Source: Steroidobacter gossypii
GTDB taxonomy: Bacteria; Pseudomonadota; Gammaproteobacteria; Steroidobacterales; Steroidobacteraceae
Reading direction: 5' to 3'
NCBI RefSeq assembly: GCF_016801985.1
Contig: NZ_JAEVLS010000003.1
Coordinates: forward strand, 682,001 to 746,000
Length of the DNA: 64,000 nt
In this document: one piece after another, positions 44,537-54,931 of the stretch
Numbering within the stretch: the stretch's first letter is position 1
Layout of the letters: every line of letters starts with the position of its first letter
The notes under the pieces: generated by a model
Told to the model about the DNA's origin: nothing
Databases searched by the model: none
What the model saw: the letters and a program-made list of their open reading frames with translations, nothing else
Made by a program: the position numbers and the translations under genes

Positions 44537-44680
44537 CGACGGCGATCCCGCAAATTGCCGCAACGCCCCAGGGTGAGTTATGGCGCGAGTATATAGAGGG
44601 AAGACTGCACTCCCGCAATAGCGTCTTTGCCAATTCGGTGAACCAGTCGTCGGCGCGGCCCCCGGCCGCCACGCGATCTC

Positions 44681-45898
44681 TCATCTAATCAACGTATTGA
44701 GCTGGAAGATCGGCAGCAGCATGGCCAGCACGATGAGCAACACCATGCCGCCCATGAACAGGATCATCAGGGGCCCGAGCAGACCCACCGCCGCGCTCAG
44801 GATCGAGTCCATCTCGCGCTCCTGGTTGGTGGCGGCGCGGTCCAGCATGGTTTCCAATTCGCCGCTCGACTCGCCGCTGGAGATGAGGTGAATCATCATC
44901 GGCGGGAATATTTTCGCCGAGCCCAGCGACTTGCCGATGGGCGCGCCTTCGCGAACTCGCGTGGCGGCATCCTGAACCGCATCGCGCATCGGCAGGTTGG
45001 TGACCACTTCGCCGGAGATGCGCAGCGCTTCGAGCACCGGCACGGCGCTCGACGTCAACGTGGAAAAGGTGCGCGCGAAGCGTGCGGTGTTCGAGCCCCG
45101 CACCACCTTGCCGAACAAGGGCAGACGCAGCAGTGCGGCATGAAAGCGGCGTCGTGCATTCGGATCGCGCAACCAGCGCCTGAAACCCAGCACCGCAAGC
45201 ACCAGACCGACCACCACCAGCCAGCCCCAGTCGCGCAGGAAGTCGGAGATCGCGATCAGCACCTGCGTGAGCATGGGCAGCTCGGCCTTGGAGTTTTCGA
45301 ACTGCTTGACGATCTTGGGCACCACGAAGGTGAGCAGCAGGGCGACGATGGAGATACACACGATGAACAGCAGCACCGGATACAGCATCGCGTTCACGGT
45401 GCGGCTGCGCAGTTGCTCACGGTTCTCGGTGTAATCGGCGAGCCGCTCGAGCACGGTGTCGAGGTGCCCCGACTGTTCGCCGGCGGCGACGGTTGCGATG
45501 TAGAGCTCTGGGAAGACGGTCGGAAAATCAGACAAGCCATCGGCGAGCGTGTGACCTTCCATGACCTTGGCGCGCACGCCCATGACGATGCTGCGCACTC
45601 GCGGCTTCTCGGTTTGCTCTGACACCGCGGCGAGCGCTTCTTCCAATGGCAGGCCCGAGCGCACCAAGGTGGCGATCTGTCGTGTCAGCAGTGCGAGATC
45701 CGCCGCTGACACGCCGCGCTTCAACGTAAAGCGCGACTCGCGTTGTTTCTGTTCGCTCTGCGAGACCTCGTTGACCGCCAGCGGCAGTAGCGCCTGATCA
45801 CGCAGCAGCTGACGGACTTGTCTTGCGGTATCGCCTTCCAGCACGCCCTTGCGTTCGCGGCCGGAGGCATCGACCGCGGTGTATTCGAAAGCACCCAT
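44681..45898 (-). CDS. gspF: type II secretion system inner-membrane protein GspF
   Basis: The polytopic platform protein that couples the GspE ATPase to the pseudopilus. The 405-residue protein has the canonical GspF start (GAFEYTAVDASGRERKG), two GspF/PilC domains and membrane spans near AMLYPVLLFIVCISIVALL, WLVVVGLVLAVLGF and the C-terminal LGPLMILFMGGMVLLIVLAML. DLALLTRQIATLVRSGLPLEEAL is the first conserved motif. It is the last gene of the gspCDEF operon, six bases from the gspE stop. Downstream, no pseudopilin gene follows. Confidence 0.95.
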   Translation of the reverse strand: MGAFEYTAVDASGRERKGVLEGDTARQVRQLLRDQALLPLAVNEVSQSEQKQRESRFTLKRGVSAADLALLTRQIATLVRSGLPLEEALAAVSEQTEKPRVRSIVMGVRAKVMEGHTLADGLSDFPTVFPELYIATVAAGEQSGHLDTVLERLADYTENREQLRSRTVNAMLYPVLLFIVCISIVALLLTFVVPKIVKQFENSKAELPMLTQVLIAISDFLRDWGWLVVVGLVLAVLGFRRWLRDPNARRRFHAALLRLPLFGKVVRGSNTARFARTFSTLTSSAVPVLEALRISGEVVTNLPMRDAVQDAATRVREGAPIGKSLGSAKIFPPMMIHLISSGESSGELETMLDRAATNQEREMDSILSAAVGLLGPLMILFMGGMVLLIVLAMLLPIFQLNTLIR

Positions 45899-45904
45899 GT
45901 GTGA

Positions 45905-47428
45905 TTAATCTTCGCGTGTGACGCGCAGCACTTCCTCGACGGTGGTGACGCCGGAGAGCACCTTGGCGCGACCGTCGTCGCGGATGCTTGGGGTGAGCGT
46001 GCGAGCGTAACGTTCCAGTTCCTGCTCGCTCGCCCCGTCGTGGATCATGGTTCGCATGGTGTCATCGACCAGCACCAGTTCATAAATGCCGGTTCGCCCT
46101 TTGAATCCTTGGGTCGCATCGGCGCCCGGTCGGTACAAGGTGGGCGAGGGCGCATTGTCCGGCACGTTGAGCAAACGTCGCTCGTATTCGCCGGCGGGAT
46201 ACGCCTCGCGCGTGTCAGGGTTCAGCACGCGCACGAGGCGTTGAGCGAGCACGCCGATCAAGCTCGACGACAACAGGAACGGCTCGACGCCCATATCGCG
46301 CAAGCGCGTGACCGCGCCGACGGCGGTATTCGTATGCAACGTCGAGAGCACCAGGTGTCCGGTCAGCGACGCCTGCACGGCGATGTGCGCCGTCTCGAGG
46401 TCACGGATTTCGCCGATCATCACCACGTCCGGATCTTGACGCAGGATGGCGCGCAGACCGCGCGCAAAGGTCATTTCGACCTTGGTGTTCACCTGCGTCT
46501 GACCGATGCCGTCGATGTAATACTCGATCGGATCCTCGACGGTGAGGATATTGCGCGTGTTGTCATTGATCCGCTCGAGCGCGGAGTAGAGCGTGGTGGT
46601 CTTGCCCGAGCCGGTGGGCCCGGTCACCAGGATGATGCCGTGTGGCTTGTGGATCAGCTCGTCGATGAGCTTCTGCGAGCGTGGATCCATGCCGAGCGCA
46701 TTGAGCTCGAGCCGGCCCGCTTGTTTGTCCAGCAAACGCAGCACGACGCGCTCGCCGTGGCCTGCGGGAATCGTCGAGACGCGAACGTCGACGGCGCGAC
46801 CGGCGACGCGCAGGGAGATACGACCGTCCTGAGGCAGGCGCTTCTCGGCGATGTCGAGCTTCGACATCACTTTGATACGCGACACCACGAGCTGCGCGAC
46901 CGCGCGCTTGGATTGCAGCACTTCACGCAAGACGCCATCGACGCGGAAGCGCACCACGAGCCGATTCTCGAACGGCTCGATGTGAATATCGGAGGCGTTG
47001 TCCTTGACCGCCTGGGTGAGGATGGCGTTGATCAGTTTGATGATCGGCGCCTGGTCGTCGCTTTCGAGCAGGTCCGAAGGCTCAGGCAGATCCTGCGCGA
47101 GATGCGCAAGGTCGGTGTCCTCTTCGACGCCTGCCCCGGCGGCCTGCATGGCGGAGTTGCCGGCTTCGTACTGCTGACGCAGCAGCTGATCGAACGTCTC
47201 CGCTTCGACTCGTCGCAGCTGCAAGGGCATGCCGAGCACGCGTCGCAGCTCCGCGATCGCAGCAGGATGCGCGCCCGGACGATACACCACCTCGGCGGAT
47301 GTCTCGCTGATCTTCTGCACCAGCACGCCGTGACGTTTGCAGAACGTGAACGACAATGCCGACGCGGCGGCTGCAGGCGCGGACGCTGCGCCTCGCGCGG
47401 CGACCAGAGTTTCAACTTGTGCGCTCAT
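45905..47428 (-). CDS. gspE: type II secretion ATPase GspE without the tetracysteine zinc motif
   Basis: The traffic ATPase of type II secretion. The 507-residue product has the N-domain ([18 protein letters not shown]), Walker [16 protein letters not shown], Asp box ([10 protein letters not shown]), Walker [18 protein letters not shown] and His box ([12 protein letters not shown]). The usual CxxC...CxxC zinc module after the VR motif (positions 421-460) is missing: [17 protein letters not shown] and [17 protein letters not shown] have no Cys. The family usually has four Cys there. The stop is 6 bases from gspF. The gene is otherwise complete. Confidence 0.93.
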   Translation of the reverse strand: MSAQVETLVAARGAASAPAAAASALSFTFCKRHGVLVQKISETSAEVVYRPGAHPAAIAELRRVLGMPLQLRRVEAETFDQLLRQQYEAGNSAMQAAGAGVEEDTDLAHLAQDLPEPSDLLESDDQAPIIKLINAILTQAVKDNASDIHIEPFENRLVVRFRVDGVLREVLQSKRAVAQLVVSRIKVMSKLDIAEKRLPQDGRISLRVAGRAVDVRVSTIPAGHGERVVLRLLDKQAGRLELNALGMDPRSQKLIDELIHKPHGIILVTGPTGSGKTTTLYSALERINDNTRNILTVEDPIEYYIDGIGQTQVNTKVEMTFARGLRAILRQDPDVVMIGEIRDLETAHIAVQASLTGHLVLSTLHTNTAVGAVTRLRDMGVEPFLLSSSLIGVLAQRLVRVLNPDTREAYPAGEYERRLLNVPDNAPSPTLYRPGADATQGFKGRTGIYELVLVDDTMRTMIHDGASEQELERYARTLTPSIRDDGRAKVLSGVTTVEEVLRVTRED

Positions 47429-47462
47429 GACAACACCTTGTCTTTCGCAGCGGGGCGGTCGA

Positions 47463-49613
47463 TCACGGCCTCGGTTGATCCGGCGGCGGTGTCTGCTCCG
47501 GCAGCGGTTGAGTTTCAGCCGGCGGCGGCATCTCGCGACTGGTGCCTGGCGTGGGCGCTTCGGCGCCGGCGGTCGGGTCGGCGTACTTGGACAGATCCTC
47601 GATCGGCGGCAGCAGCGGCTGGCGTTCGCCCGGCAACAACGTCACTTTGCCTTTCTTACGCTGCAGCTGCTGATTACGCAGCACGTTGTACTTGGCGTTG
47701 GTCTCGATGGCCGCGTCCACGCCGTCACGCAGGATGGTCGGACGGATGAACACCATCAGATTACGCTTGGTCTTGTTGCCGTTGCGAGTCTTAAACAGCT
47801 CACCGAGGATCGGAATACTCCCCAGGATCGGCACCCGCGCCTCACCTTCGTTGGCGCTGTCGCTGATCAGCCCGCCGAGCACGATCACGCCGCCGTCCTC
47901 GACCAGCACCGTGGTGGAGATGGTGCGCTTGTTGGTGATCAGATCGACCGCGCCCTGCACGCCCTGGGTGAGGTCGGAATTCTCCTGTTCGATCTTCAGC
48001 TGCACCGCCGTGCCTTCGTTGATCTGCGGCGTGATCTTGAGGATGTTGCCGACCTCTTCGCGCTGAATGGTCTGGAACGGATTGACCGCGCCCTGGTTGG
48101 TGGTGCCGGTGTTGGTGTATTGGCCGGTGATGAAGGGCACCTCCTGCGCGACCTTGATCTCGGCCTCCTCGTTGTCGAGGGTCGTGATGGAAGGGGTCTG
48201 CAGGATGTTGCTGCTGCCGTCGCTACGCAGCGCACGTAACAACAGCGCGAAGTTGAGTCCGCCTTCTTCGATCAGGCCGGCGCCGAGGGTCAGGCCGGTG
48301 GGTAGACTCACGTTGCCAGATTCCAGCACATCCGGATTGATGATGGCCGAGGCCAGGCTGCCAATGCTGGTGCCTCCCACCGACTGATTGAACGTGCCGA
48401 TGGGAATGGTGGTGCCTTCCTCTTCGCTGAAGATCGCCCAGTTCACGCCCAGTTCGGCAGCGCGCTGCTGGGTGATCTCGACCAGGATCGCTTCGAGGTG
48501 CACCTGCGCGCGACGGATGTCGAGCTTGTCCACCACCTGCATGATCTGCCGCATCATCTTGGGGGCGGCGGTGATCACCAGGGCATTGGTTTGCTTGTCG
48601 GCCCAGATCGTGGTGTTGCGATCCTGAGCGGCGGCCGGGGCAGCCGCACCGGCCGCGCCGCCCGGCGCGCCCGCGGGCGCCTGGGTGATGCCGGTCACTT
48701 GTTCCTTCAGCTTGCCGGCGAGCTGCTCTGCGTCGGCGTAATTGAGATAGCGGACTTGCGTGTCGCCGCCGGATTCGAGCGGCGTATCGAGGTGCATCAC
48801 CAGGCCTTTCAATCGCAAGCGTTGGCCCTTCTCACCGGAGATCAGCACGCTGTTGGTGCGATCATCCGCCACGAGCTTGGCCTGCATGCCCGGCGCTTCG
48901 CCTTGTTGTTGAGCCCCTTGTGACAGCGCGTTCACCACGCGCACGATTTCCGAGGCGCTCGCGTTCTCGAGGCGCACGATCTCGATCTCTTCATCGCCGG
49001 CCTGATCGAGCCGCTGCACGATGCGCATGATGCGCGAGATGTTGTTGGCCCGATCCGAGATGATCAGCATGTTCGAGGCGGGGTAGGCGACCAGGTGACC
49101 GTTCTGCGGGATCAAAGGCCGCAGCACCGGCACCAGCTGGGCGGCGTTGATGTTGCGCACCGAGATCACCTGCGTGACGACTTCATCGGAGTCCGGGTTG
49201 ACGCTGCCCGGCAGATCGTTGCCCGGGATCTGACGCGCATTGGCGTCGGGCAGGATCTTGATGTTGTCGCCGCTCGGCACGGCGATGAAACCATGCACCT
49301 GCAGAATGGACAGGAATGTTTGATAGAACGCATCCGGCGTCATCGGCGTGGATGAGCGGATGGTCACCTGCGCCCGCACGCGCGGGTCGACGATGAAGGT
49401 CTTGCCCGTGATGGTGGCGACCGCATCGATGATCTCGGTCAGCTCCGCGTCACGAAACGCCGGCGTGATGGTCGCTTGCTGCGCAGGCGGCTGCTGAGCC
49501 GAAGCGGACATGCACGTGAGCAGGCACGTCAAAGTAAGCGCCAGAATGCCGGAGCGTTTGCCGCTGAGCGCGCTGGCCGGCTTCCCTGCGAGTGGAGTAA
49601 TAGAGATCGTCAT
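47463..49613 (-). CDS. gspD: type II secretion outer-membrane secretin GspD
   Basis: Forms the outer-membrane channel. ATG 49613 has AAGGA seven bases before it. After a signal peptide ([17 protein letters not shown]) come the N0 domain, N1-N3 repeats ([52 protein letters not shown]), a Gly/Ala insert in N3 ([17 protein letters not shown]) and the secretin core ([44 protein letters not shown], ending [17 protein letters not shown]). The C-terminal S domain is Pro-rich. Length is 716 residues. It lies between gspC and gspE. Confidence 0.94.
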   Translation of the reverse strand: MTISITPLAGKPASALSGKRSGILALTLTCLLTCMSASAQQPPAQQATITPAFRDAELTEIIDAVATITGKTFIVDPRVRAQVTIRSSTPMTPDAFYQTFLSILQVHGFIAVPSGDNIKILPDANARQIPGNDLPGSVNPDSDEVVTQVISVRNINAAQLVPVLRPLIPQNGHLVAYPASNMLIISDRANNISRIMRIVQRLDQAGDEEIEIVRLENASASEIVRVVNALSQGAQQQGEAPGMQAKLVADDRTNSVLISGEKGQRLRLKGLVMHLDTPLESGGDTQVRYLNYADAEQLAGKLKEQVTGITQAPAGAPGGAAGAAAPAAAQDRNTTIWADKQTNALVITAAPKMMRQIMQVVDKLDIRRAQVHLEAILVEITQQRAAELGVNWAIFSEEEGTTIPIGTFNQSVGGTSIGSLASAIINPDVLESGNVSLPTGLTLGAGLIEEGGLNFALLLRALRSDGSSNILQTPSITTLDNEEAEIKVAQEVPFITGQYTNTGTTNQGAVNPFQTIQREEVGNILKITPQINEGTAVQLKIEQENSDLTQGVQGAVDLITNKRTISTTVLVEDGGVIVLGGLISDSANEGEARVPILGSIPILGELFKTRNGNKTKRNLMVFIRPTILRDGVDAAIETNAKYNVLRNQQLQRKKGKVTLLPGERQPLLPPIEDLSKYADPTAGAEAPTPGTSREMPPPAETQPLPEQTPPPDQPRP

Positions 49614-49665
49614 GGACGGTCCTTGACTGTGCAAAGGCATTCGTTCGTTCTTGGCGGGCAGGCGC

Positions 49666-50607
49666 TCATTCGGCGGAGCGCGGCTGCACGTTCGGTCGTT
49701 GGCCAGGTCGCGGGCTCGCGTTCGGATCGGGCACGCTGAGCTGCGCCATGTTCAAAGTCAGCTCCTGCGACTGACCGTTGCGTTCCACGGTCACCGTGAC
49801 CCGATCGGCGCTGCCGATGGTGTTGAAAATTTCCATGCCGCGCTGGGGATCGTCGAGCGGCGTGCCATTGATTGAAAGCACCAGATCGCCCGGCACCAGT
49901 CCCAGCTTGGTGAACTGGGCGCGATTACGGCCCGGGTAGACCCGGTAGCCGCGTTGCACGCCATTGGCGAACACCGGCTGAGGTCGGATGATTTCGGCAA
50001 AGGCGCTCGGGTTGTTCTCGGCGATGCGCCGGAGGTTGTCGGCGACCTGGTTCTGCGCCGGTGGCGGCGGGCGGTTGATCACCAGCGCGCCCGAGGAGCG
50101 CTTGGGCAGCGACAATGCTTCCAGGTTACCGTTGCGGTCGAGAATGACGCGATCGATATACACGGCGTGCAATTTGGTGCCCGGTCGCACCGTGCCGCCG
50201 ACCGCGAAGACTTTTGCCGACTGCGACGACTCGCCGATGATGGCCAGGCCCTTGGCGGGGTCCTCGGAGGCGAATACTGCCGACAACACCAGATTCATCT
50301 GCGTCGCCGGCGCGTTGGCCGCGTCGGGTTGAGTTTCCGCCGCGGCGACATCAAACAGATGGGCGTTCACGATTGCCTGAATGTCCACGCCGCTGCGAAC
50401 CGGAGCAATGTTCATCGGCGGGGGCGCGGTCGGCGGCAGCGGCTGCGGCCCCCGATCGAGCAGCAGCCAGGTGAGTTGCACCAGCTGCCACGCGATGGCG
50501 ATGACCAGCACGACCATCACGACCTGCGGCGCCGTCTGTGACACGCGGTCGAGCCACTGCTGCGGCGTCAGGTTCTGAAATTCGTGCAATTTGGCGGACA
50601 GCGGCAT
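49666..50607 (-). CDS. gspC: type II secretion inner-membrane protein GspC
   Basis: A protein of 313 residues linking the inner-membrane platform with the secretin. ATG 50607 gives MPLSAKLHEFQNL. One membrane span (VVMVVLVIAIAWQLVQLTWLLL) is followed by the HR domain (VNAHLFDVAA, NLVLSAVFASEDPAKGLAII) and a C-terminal PDZ domain (YRVYPGRNRAQFTKLGLVPGDLVLSINGTPLDD). The gene starts the operon gspC-D-E-F, with a good minus-strand promoter about 170 bases upstream. gspG-M are not in the window. Confidence 0.93.
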   Translation of the reverse strand: MPLSAKLHEFQNLTPQQWLDRVSQTAPQVVMVVLVIAIAWQLVQLTWLLLDRGPQPLPPTAPPPMNIAPVRSGVDIQAIVNAHLFDVAAAETQPDAANAPATQMNLVLSAVFASEDPAKGLAIIGESSQSAKVFAVGGTVRPGTKLHAVYIDRVILDRNGNLEALSLPKRSSGALVINRPPPPAQNQVADNLRRIAENNPSAFAEIIRPQPVFANGVQRGYRVYPGRNRAQFTKLGLVPGDLVLSINGTPLDDPQRGMEIFNTIGSADRVTVTVERNGQSQELTLNMAQLSVPDPNASPRPGQRPNVQPRSAE

Positions 50608-50778
50608 CGTTCGGATACGTAACCAGTGGCGGCGGTTGTAACGGCTCTTCATCCACCCATTGCGAGCTCACGGCGCAGCTCGTGCCGCAGCCGGTGGCGG
50701 ATCAGTCCCTGAATCGGCGGCGCGCCGGCGGGTCGCAGCGTCCGACCGGCGGACTTGCCCGACCCCCATGCGCCCGAC

Positions 50779-50808
50779 ATGATACGGAGTGGCGTTAGTT
50801 TGTCACAA
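50779..50808 (-). promoter_or_regulatory. promoter of gspCDEF
   Basis: On the minus strand TTGTGA (plus-strand 50803-50808) and TATCAT (plus-strand 50779-50784) are separated by 18 bases. Four and five of six positions match the sigma-70 consensus. The -10 lies about 170 bases before gspC. Confidence 0.5.
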
Positions 50809-51006
50809 GAGATTGTTCCCATTGATGAAAGCCCTGTCGCAAAAGCCCGAATCCCGGGCCCTGCGCTGACGGCGTCGGCCGACACGAGCGGCTCGCGGCG
50901 ATCATAGACCTCGGCCGCTGCGCCGTCGTGACGCGTCGCCGCGCCCCGCTGGATAATGGCGTTTCGACAGCGTGCGACGGGCGAAGTGCGGTGCGATGGG
51001 TGCTGC

Positions 51007-51036
51007 CTTGTAATGTCCGGGCAACCCCCCTATAAA
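51007..51036 (+). promoter_or_regulatory. promoter of clpS, possible heat-shock (sigma-32) type
   Basis: TTGTAA (51008-51013) and TATAAA (51031-51036) are 17 bases apart, a fair sigma-70 promoter. The same DNA reads CTTGTAA, then CCCCCCTAT 11 bases later, which resembles the sigma-32 consensus CTTGAA and CCCCATNT. The -10 lies 29 bases before the clpS start. No Shine-Dalgarno of note follows except GGCG. Confidence 0.6.
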
Positions 51037-51064
51037 GAGTGCGAACTGGTGGCGCGTTAAGTTG

Positions 51065-51382
51065 ATGACGGAAGAGAGCACACGGCATGAGCGGGAGCTG
51101 GTCGCCGAGGAAGCCGAGCCAAAGCTCAAGCGTCCTCCGTTGTATCAGGTGGTCCTGCTGAACGACGACTACACGCCGATGGAATTCGTCGTGGATGTGC
51201 TGGAACGTATCTTCGGCATGGATCGTACGACGGCCACGCGCGTTATGCTTGAAGTGCATACCAAGGGCAAAGGGGTGTGCGGCGTCTTCACCTTCGAGAT
51301 CGCCGAGACCAAGGTCGCGCAGGTGACCACGTACGCGCGTCAGCACCAGCATCCTCTGTTATGCACGATGGAGGAAACGTGA
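51065..51382 (+). CDS. clpS: ATP-dependent Clp protease adaptor ClpS
   Basis: Delivers N-degron substrates to ClpA. The 105-residue protein has the N-terminal tail and the core motif [20 protein letters not shown], with the peptide-binding acidic residues, then [23 protein letters not shown] 51065 is chosen; TTG 51062 lies just before it. clpA starts 115 bases later on the same strand. The pair is regulated by the promoter at 51007-51036. Confidence 0.96.
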   Translation: MTEESTRHERELVAEEAEPKLKRPPLYQVVLLNDDYTPMEFVVDVLERIFGMDRTTATRVMLEVHTKGKGVCGVFTFEIAETKVAQVTTYARQHQHPLLCTMEET

Positions 51383-51497
51383 AGCCGTTCACCGCATCCA
51401 TTCGTATGCCTGTCAGCCTGGAAACCGGACCCGACGGGCAGCCGAACCTCCGGCGCAAACGGCGGTCCATTTATTAGGTATTGGTGAGAGTCAGTCC

Positions 51498-53780
51498 GTG
51501 TTAAGCAGCGAACTCGAAATCTGTCTCAACGAGGCTTTCCAGTCGGCGCGCGAAGCGCGGCACGAATTCATGACGGTCGAGCATCTGTTGCTCGCCATCG
51601 TGGATACGCCGAAAGTCCGGGAAATCCTCCGAGCCTGCGGCGCGGATGTCGCCCGTCTGCGCAAGGACCTGAAGGACTTCATCGATCAGACCACACCCCG
51701 GTTAAAGGATGATGACGATCGCGAAGTGCAGCCGACGCTGGGCTTCCAGCGCGTCCTGCAGCGCGCGGTGTTCCATGTGCAGTCGAGCGGCAAGAAGGAA
51801 GTCACCGCGGCGAACGTGCTGGTCGCAATCTTCAGCGAGAAGCACTCGCATGCCGCCTACCTGCTCTCGATGCAGGATGTGGCCCGGCTCGATGTCGTCA
51901 ACTACATCTCCCATGGCCTGTCGAAGATCGCCGAGGACCGTCCGGATAAGGACGAGTCCGCGCCCGGCGCCGAAGCCGAGCGGGGCGAGCCCGATGGCGG
52001 CACGGCGCTCGAGAAGTTCACGACCAATCTGAACAAGCAGGCGATGGAAGGGCGGATCGATCCGCTCATCGGTCGGCGCACCGAGATCGAGCGCACGGTC
52101 GAGATTCTGTGCCGTCGTCGCAAGAACAATCCGCTGTACGTGGGTGAGGCCGGCGTCGGCAAGACCGCGATCGCCGAGGGTCTGGCGCGCATGATCATCG
52201 AGGACAAGGTGCCCGATGTGCTCTCCGACAGCGTCGTGTACTCGCTCGACATGGGCGCGTTGATCGCGGGCACCAAGTACCGCGGCGATTTCGAGAAGCG
52301 CTTGAAGAGCGTGCTCAGCGAGCTGAAGAAGAATCCCGGCTCGATCCTGTTCATCGACGAGATCCACACGGTGATCGGCGCCGGCGCGGCCAGCGGCGGC
52401 GTGATGGACGCGTCCAACTTGATCAAGCCCGCGCTCGCCAATGGCGAGCTGCGTTGTATCGGCTCCACGACCTACACCGAATACCGCGGCATCTTCGAGA
52501 AGGATCACGCGCTTGCGCGTCGCTTCCAGAAGATCGACATCGTCGAGCCAACGGTGCCCGAGACGGTCGAGATCCTGAGAGGGCTGCGCTCGCGCTTCGA
52601 GGAGCACCACAACGTGAAGTATGCGGACGACGCGTTGGTCTCGGCGGCGGAGCTCGCAGCCCGTCACATCAACGATCGTCAGCTGCCCGATAAGGCCATC
52701 GACGTGATCGATGAGGCCGGCGCCCGGCTGCGCCTGAAGCCCGAAGGCGAGCGTGAGACCACGGTCACGACCCAGATGATTGAAGATGTCGTGGCGCGCA
52801 TCGCCCGCATTCCGCCGAAGAACGTCTCGACCTCCGATAAGGACGTGCTGAAGAATCTCGAGCGTAATCTGAAGCTCGTGATCTACGGTCAGGATCCGGC
52901 GATCGAGTCGCTCGCCTCGGCGATCAAGATGTCGCGCTCAGGCTTGGGCGATCAGCGCAAGCCGGTCGGCTCGTTCCTGTTCGCCGGCCCCACCGGCGTC
53001 GGCAAGACCGAAGTCACGCGTCAGCTGGCGATCGCGTTGGGCGTCGAGCTGATCCGCTTCGACATGTCCGAATACATGGAGCGGCATACGGTGTCCCGTC
53101 TGATCGGCGCGCCTCCGGGCTATGTGGGCTTCGATCAGGGCGGTCTGCTCACCGAGGCCATCAACAAGCATCCGCACTCGGTGCTGTTGCTCGATGAAGT
53201 CGAGAAGGCGCATCCGGATGTGTTCAACCTGCTGCTGCAGGTCATGGACCACGGCACGCTCACCGACAACAACGGGCGCAAGGCCGATTTCCGCCACGTG
53301 GTGATTGTCATGACGACCAACGCCGGCGCGTTCGAAATGAGCCGTCCGTCGATCGGCTTCACCCCGCAGGACCACACCACCGACGGCATGGAAGCGATCA
53401 AGCGGCTGTTCTCGCCGGAGTTCCGCAACCGCCTGGACGGCATCATCCAGTTCAGCGGCCTGGATCCGCGCACCATTCAGCGCGTGGTCGACAAGTTGCT
53501 GGTGGAGGTCGAGGCGCAGCTGGAGCAGAAGGGCGTGCAGCTGCACATCGACGACAACGCGCGCGAGTGGATGGCGCGCAAAGGCTACGATCCGAAGATG
53601 GGCGCTCGGCCCATGGCTCGCGTGATCCAGGAAGCGATCAAGCGACCGCTGGCGGAGGAGCTACTGTTCGGACGCCTGGTCGGCGGCGGTCACGCGTTCG
53701 TCACCGTCGGACCGGACGACAAGCTCAAGGTGGAAGCGCGCGCCGATACGGAGCAGGCGCTGCTCGAAGAGTCCAAATAA
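51498..53780 (+). CDS. clpA: ATP-dependent Clp protease ATP-binding subunit ClpA
   Basis: An unfoldase of 760 residues that feeds ClpP. The N-domain repeats (LNEAFQSAREARHEFMTVEHLLLAI) are followed by D1 with Walker A GEAGVGKTAI and Walker B LFIDEIHTVIGAG, and D2 with Walker A GPTGVGKTEV and Walker B LLLDEVEKAHPDV. The ClpP-contacting loop SIGF is present near residue 618. GTG 51498 is the start. The gene is downstream of clpS, and infA follows on the opposite strand, as in E. coli. Confidence 0.96.
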   Translation: MLSSELEICLNEAFQSAREARHEFMTVEHLLLAIVDTPKVREILRACGADVARLRKDLKDFIDQTTPRLKDDDDREVQPTLGFQRVLQRAVFHVQSSGKKEVTAANVLVAIFSEKHSHAAYLLSMQDVARLDVVNYISHGLSKIAEDRPDKDESAPGAEAERGEPDGGTALEKFTTNLNKQAMEGRIDPLIGRRTEIERTVEILCRRRKNNPLYVGEAGVGKTAIAEGLARMIIEDKVPDVLSDSVVYSLDMGALIAGTKYRGDFEKRLKSVLSELKKNPGSILFIDEIHTVIGAGAASGGVMDASNLIKPALANGELRCIGSTTYTEYRGIFEKDHALARRFQKIDIVEPTVPETVEILRGLRSRFEEHHNVKYADDALVSAAELAARHINDRQLPDKAIDVIDEAGARLRLKPEGERETTVTTQMIEDVVARIARIPPKNVSTSDKDVLKNLERNLKLVIYGQDPAIESLASAIKMSRSGLGDQRKPVGSFLFAGPTGVGKTEVTRQLAIALGVELIRFDMSEYMERHTVSRLIGAPPGYVGFDQGGLLTEAINKHPHSVLLLDEVEKAHPDVFNLLLQVMDHGTLTDNNGRKADFRHVVIVMTTNAGAFEMSRPSIGFTPQDHTTDGMEAIKRLFSPEFRNRLDGIIQFSGLDPRTIQRVVDKLLVEVEAQLEQKGVQLHIDDNAREWMARKGYDPKMGARPMARVIQEAIKRPLAEELLFGRLVGGGHAFVTVGPDDKLKVEARADTEQALLEESK

Positions 53781-53803
53781 GTAGGAAAGCGGAAGCGGCC
53801 GCG

Positions 53804-54022
53804 TCAGCGGCCGCGGTACACGATACGACCCTTGGTGAGATCGTAGGGCGTGAGCTCCACGGTGACCGCGTCACCCGTGAGGATGCGGATATAGTTTTTA
53901 CGCATCTTGCCGGAGATATGCGCAATGACGGTGTGGCCGTTGTTCAGCTGCACCTTGAATGTAGTGTTGGGCAGCGTGTCGATCACGCGGCCTTCCATCT
54001 GAATCGCATCTTCTTTCGACAT
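53804..54022 (-). CDS. infA: translation initiation factor IF-1
   Basis: A 72-residue S1-like OB-fold protein, [19 protein letters not shown] with [26 protein letters not shown] and the final GRIVYRGR. It binds the A site of the 30S subunit during initiation. ATG 54022 was chosen since the upstream frame is unlike IF-1. It is on the minus strand with aat upstream, the same order as in E. coli (aat-infA with clpA opposite). Confidence 0.97.
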   Translation of the reverse strand: MSKEDAIQMEGRVIDTLPNTTFKVQLNNGHTVIAHISGKMRKNYIRILTGDAVTVELTPYDLTKGRIVYRGR

Positions 54023-54138
54023 GCACTCTCTGGGACTGCCCGGCAGGGCCCGCCGGCAAGGCGCGCGAATTGTGCATAAAGCCCCCAGGCATTGCAATTG
54101 ACGCTCGCCCGTGGCGGTGGCAGTCCGCCCTCTGATTG

Positions 54139-54879
54139 TCAAACTTCCACAGGCGGCGGTTCGTTCCCCGGTGGGCTCGCCGCATCATTCCAGAGCCCGG
54201 GTTCGTATGGGCCGTTGACGTGCTCGGCGAGCGCCTCGGTGAACTGCGCCCGAGGAATCATCTGGGCCCCGAGGCTCATCAGGTGCGGGGTCGACATCTG
54301 ACAGTCGATCATGTGAAAACCGCGCGCAAGCAGCTCTTCGCACAGGCGTTTGAGCGCCACTTTCGAGGCGTCACGTTCGGTGCTGAACATGGATTCGCCG
54401 AAGAACATGCGCCCCACCGCGACCCCATACAGCCCGCCGACCAGCCGGTCATCGAGCCACGTTTCCACGGAGTGGGCGAAGCCGAGCTTGTGCAATTTGA
54501 TGTAGGCGGCGCGCATCTCGGGCGACAGCCAGGTGCCGCCGGGTCGCAATTCGCTGCTGCCGCAGGCGCGGATCACGTCGCGAAACGACGTATCCATGCG
54601 CGTGACAAAGCCACGATTGCGACTTGATTTGAGCAGGCTGCGCGAGACTTTGAGCTGACCGGGCATCAGCACCGCGCGAGGATCGGGACACCACCACAGA
54701 ATGGGCTGGCCGCGCGAGTACCAGGGGAAGATGCCGCGGCGATACGCCGCCAGCAAGCGGATCGGCGATAAGTCGCCGCCTGCCGCCAGGAGGCCGTCCG
54801 GCTCGACCAGCGCGCGGTCGACCGGGGGGAAAGCGTCAGGTGAATCGTGCTCCGAAAGCCAGACAATGGAGCCGCGCAT
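54139..54879 (-). CDS. aat: leucyl/phenylalanyl-tRNA-protein transferase
   Basis: Adds Leu or Phe to N-terminal Lys/Arg so that ClpS/ClpA can recognise the protein. The 246-residue protein has the family core [48 protein letters not shown], and [18 protein letters not shown], followed by [18 protein letters not shown]. All these match Aat. It sits near clpS-clpA, which act in the same N-degron pathway. A gap of 52 bases separates it from the acetyltransferase gene upstream. Confidence 0.95.
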   Translation of the reverse strand: MRGSIVWLSEHDSPDAFPPVDRALVEPDGLLAAGGDLSPIRLLAAYRRGIFPWYSRGQPILWWCPDPRAVLMPGQLKVSRSLLKSSRNRGFVTRMDTSFRDVIRACGSSELRPGGTWLSPEMRAAYIKLHKLGFAHSVETWLDDRLVGGLYGVAVGRMFFGESMFSTERDASKVALKRLCEELLARGFHMIDCQMSTPHLMSLGAQMIPRAQFTEALAEHVNGPYEPGLWNDAASPPGNEPPPVEV

Positions 54880-54931
54880 GGTTCAGCGCCCGCGGCTTAA
54901 GAGCCATTGCCACTGCCATTTGCTCGTCCTC

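Noticed and set aside
46040-47749. 569-codon plus-strand frame opposite gspE
   Set aside because: Composition of an antisense shadow with many His/Arg/Asp; no domain.
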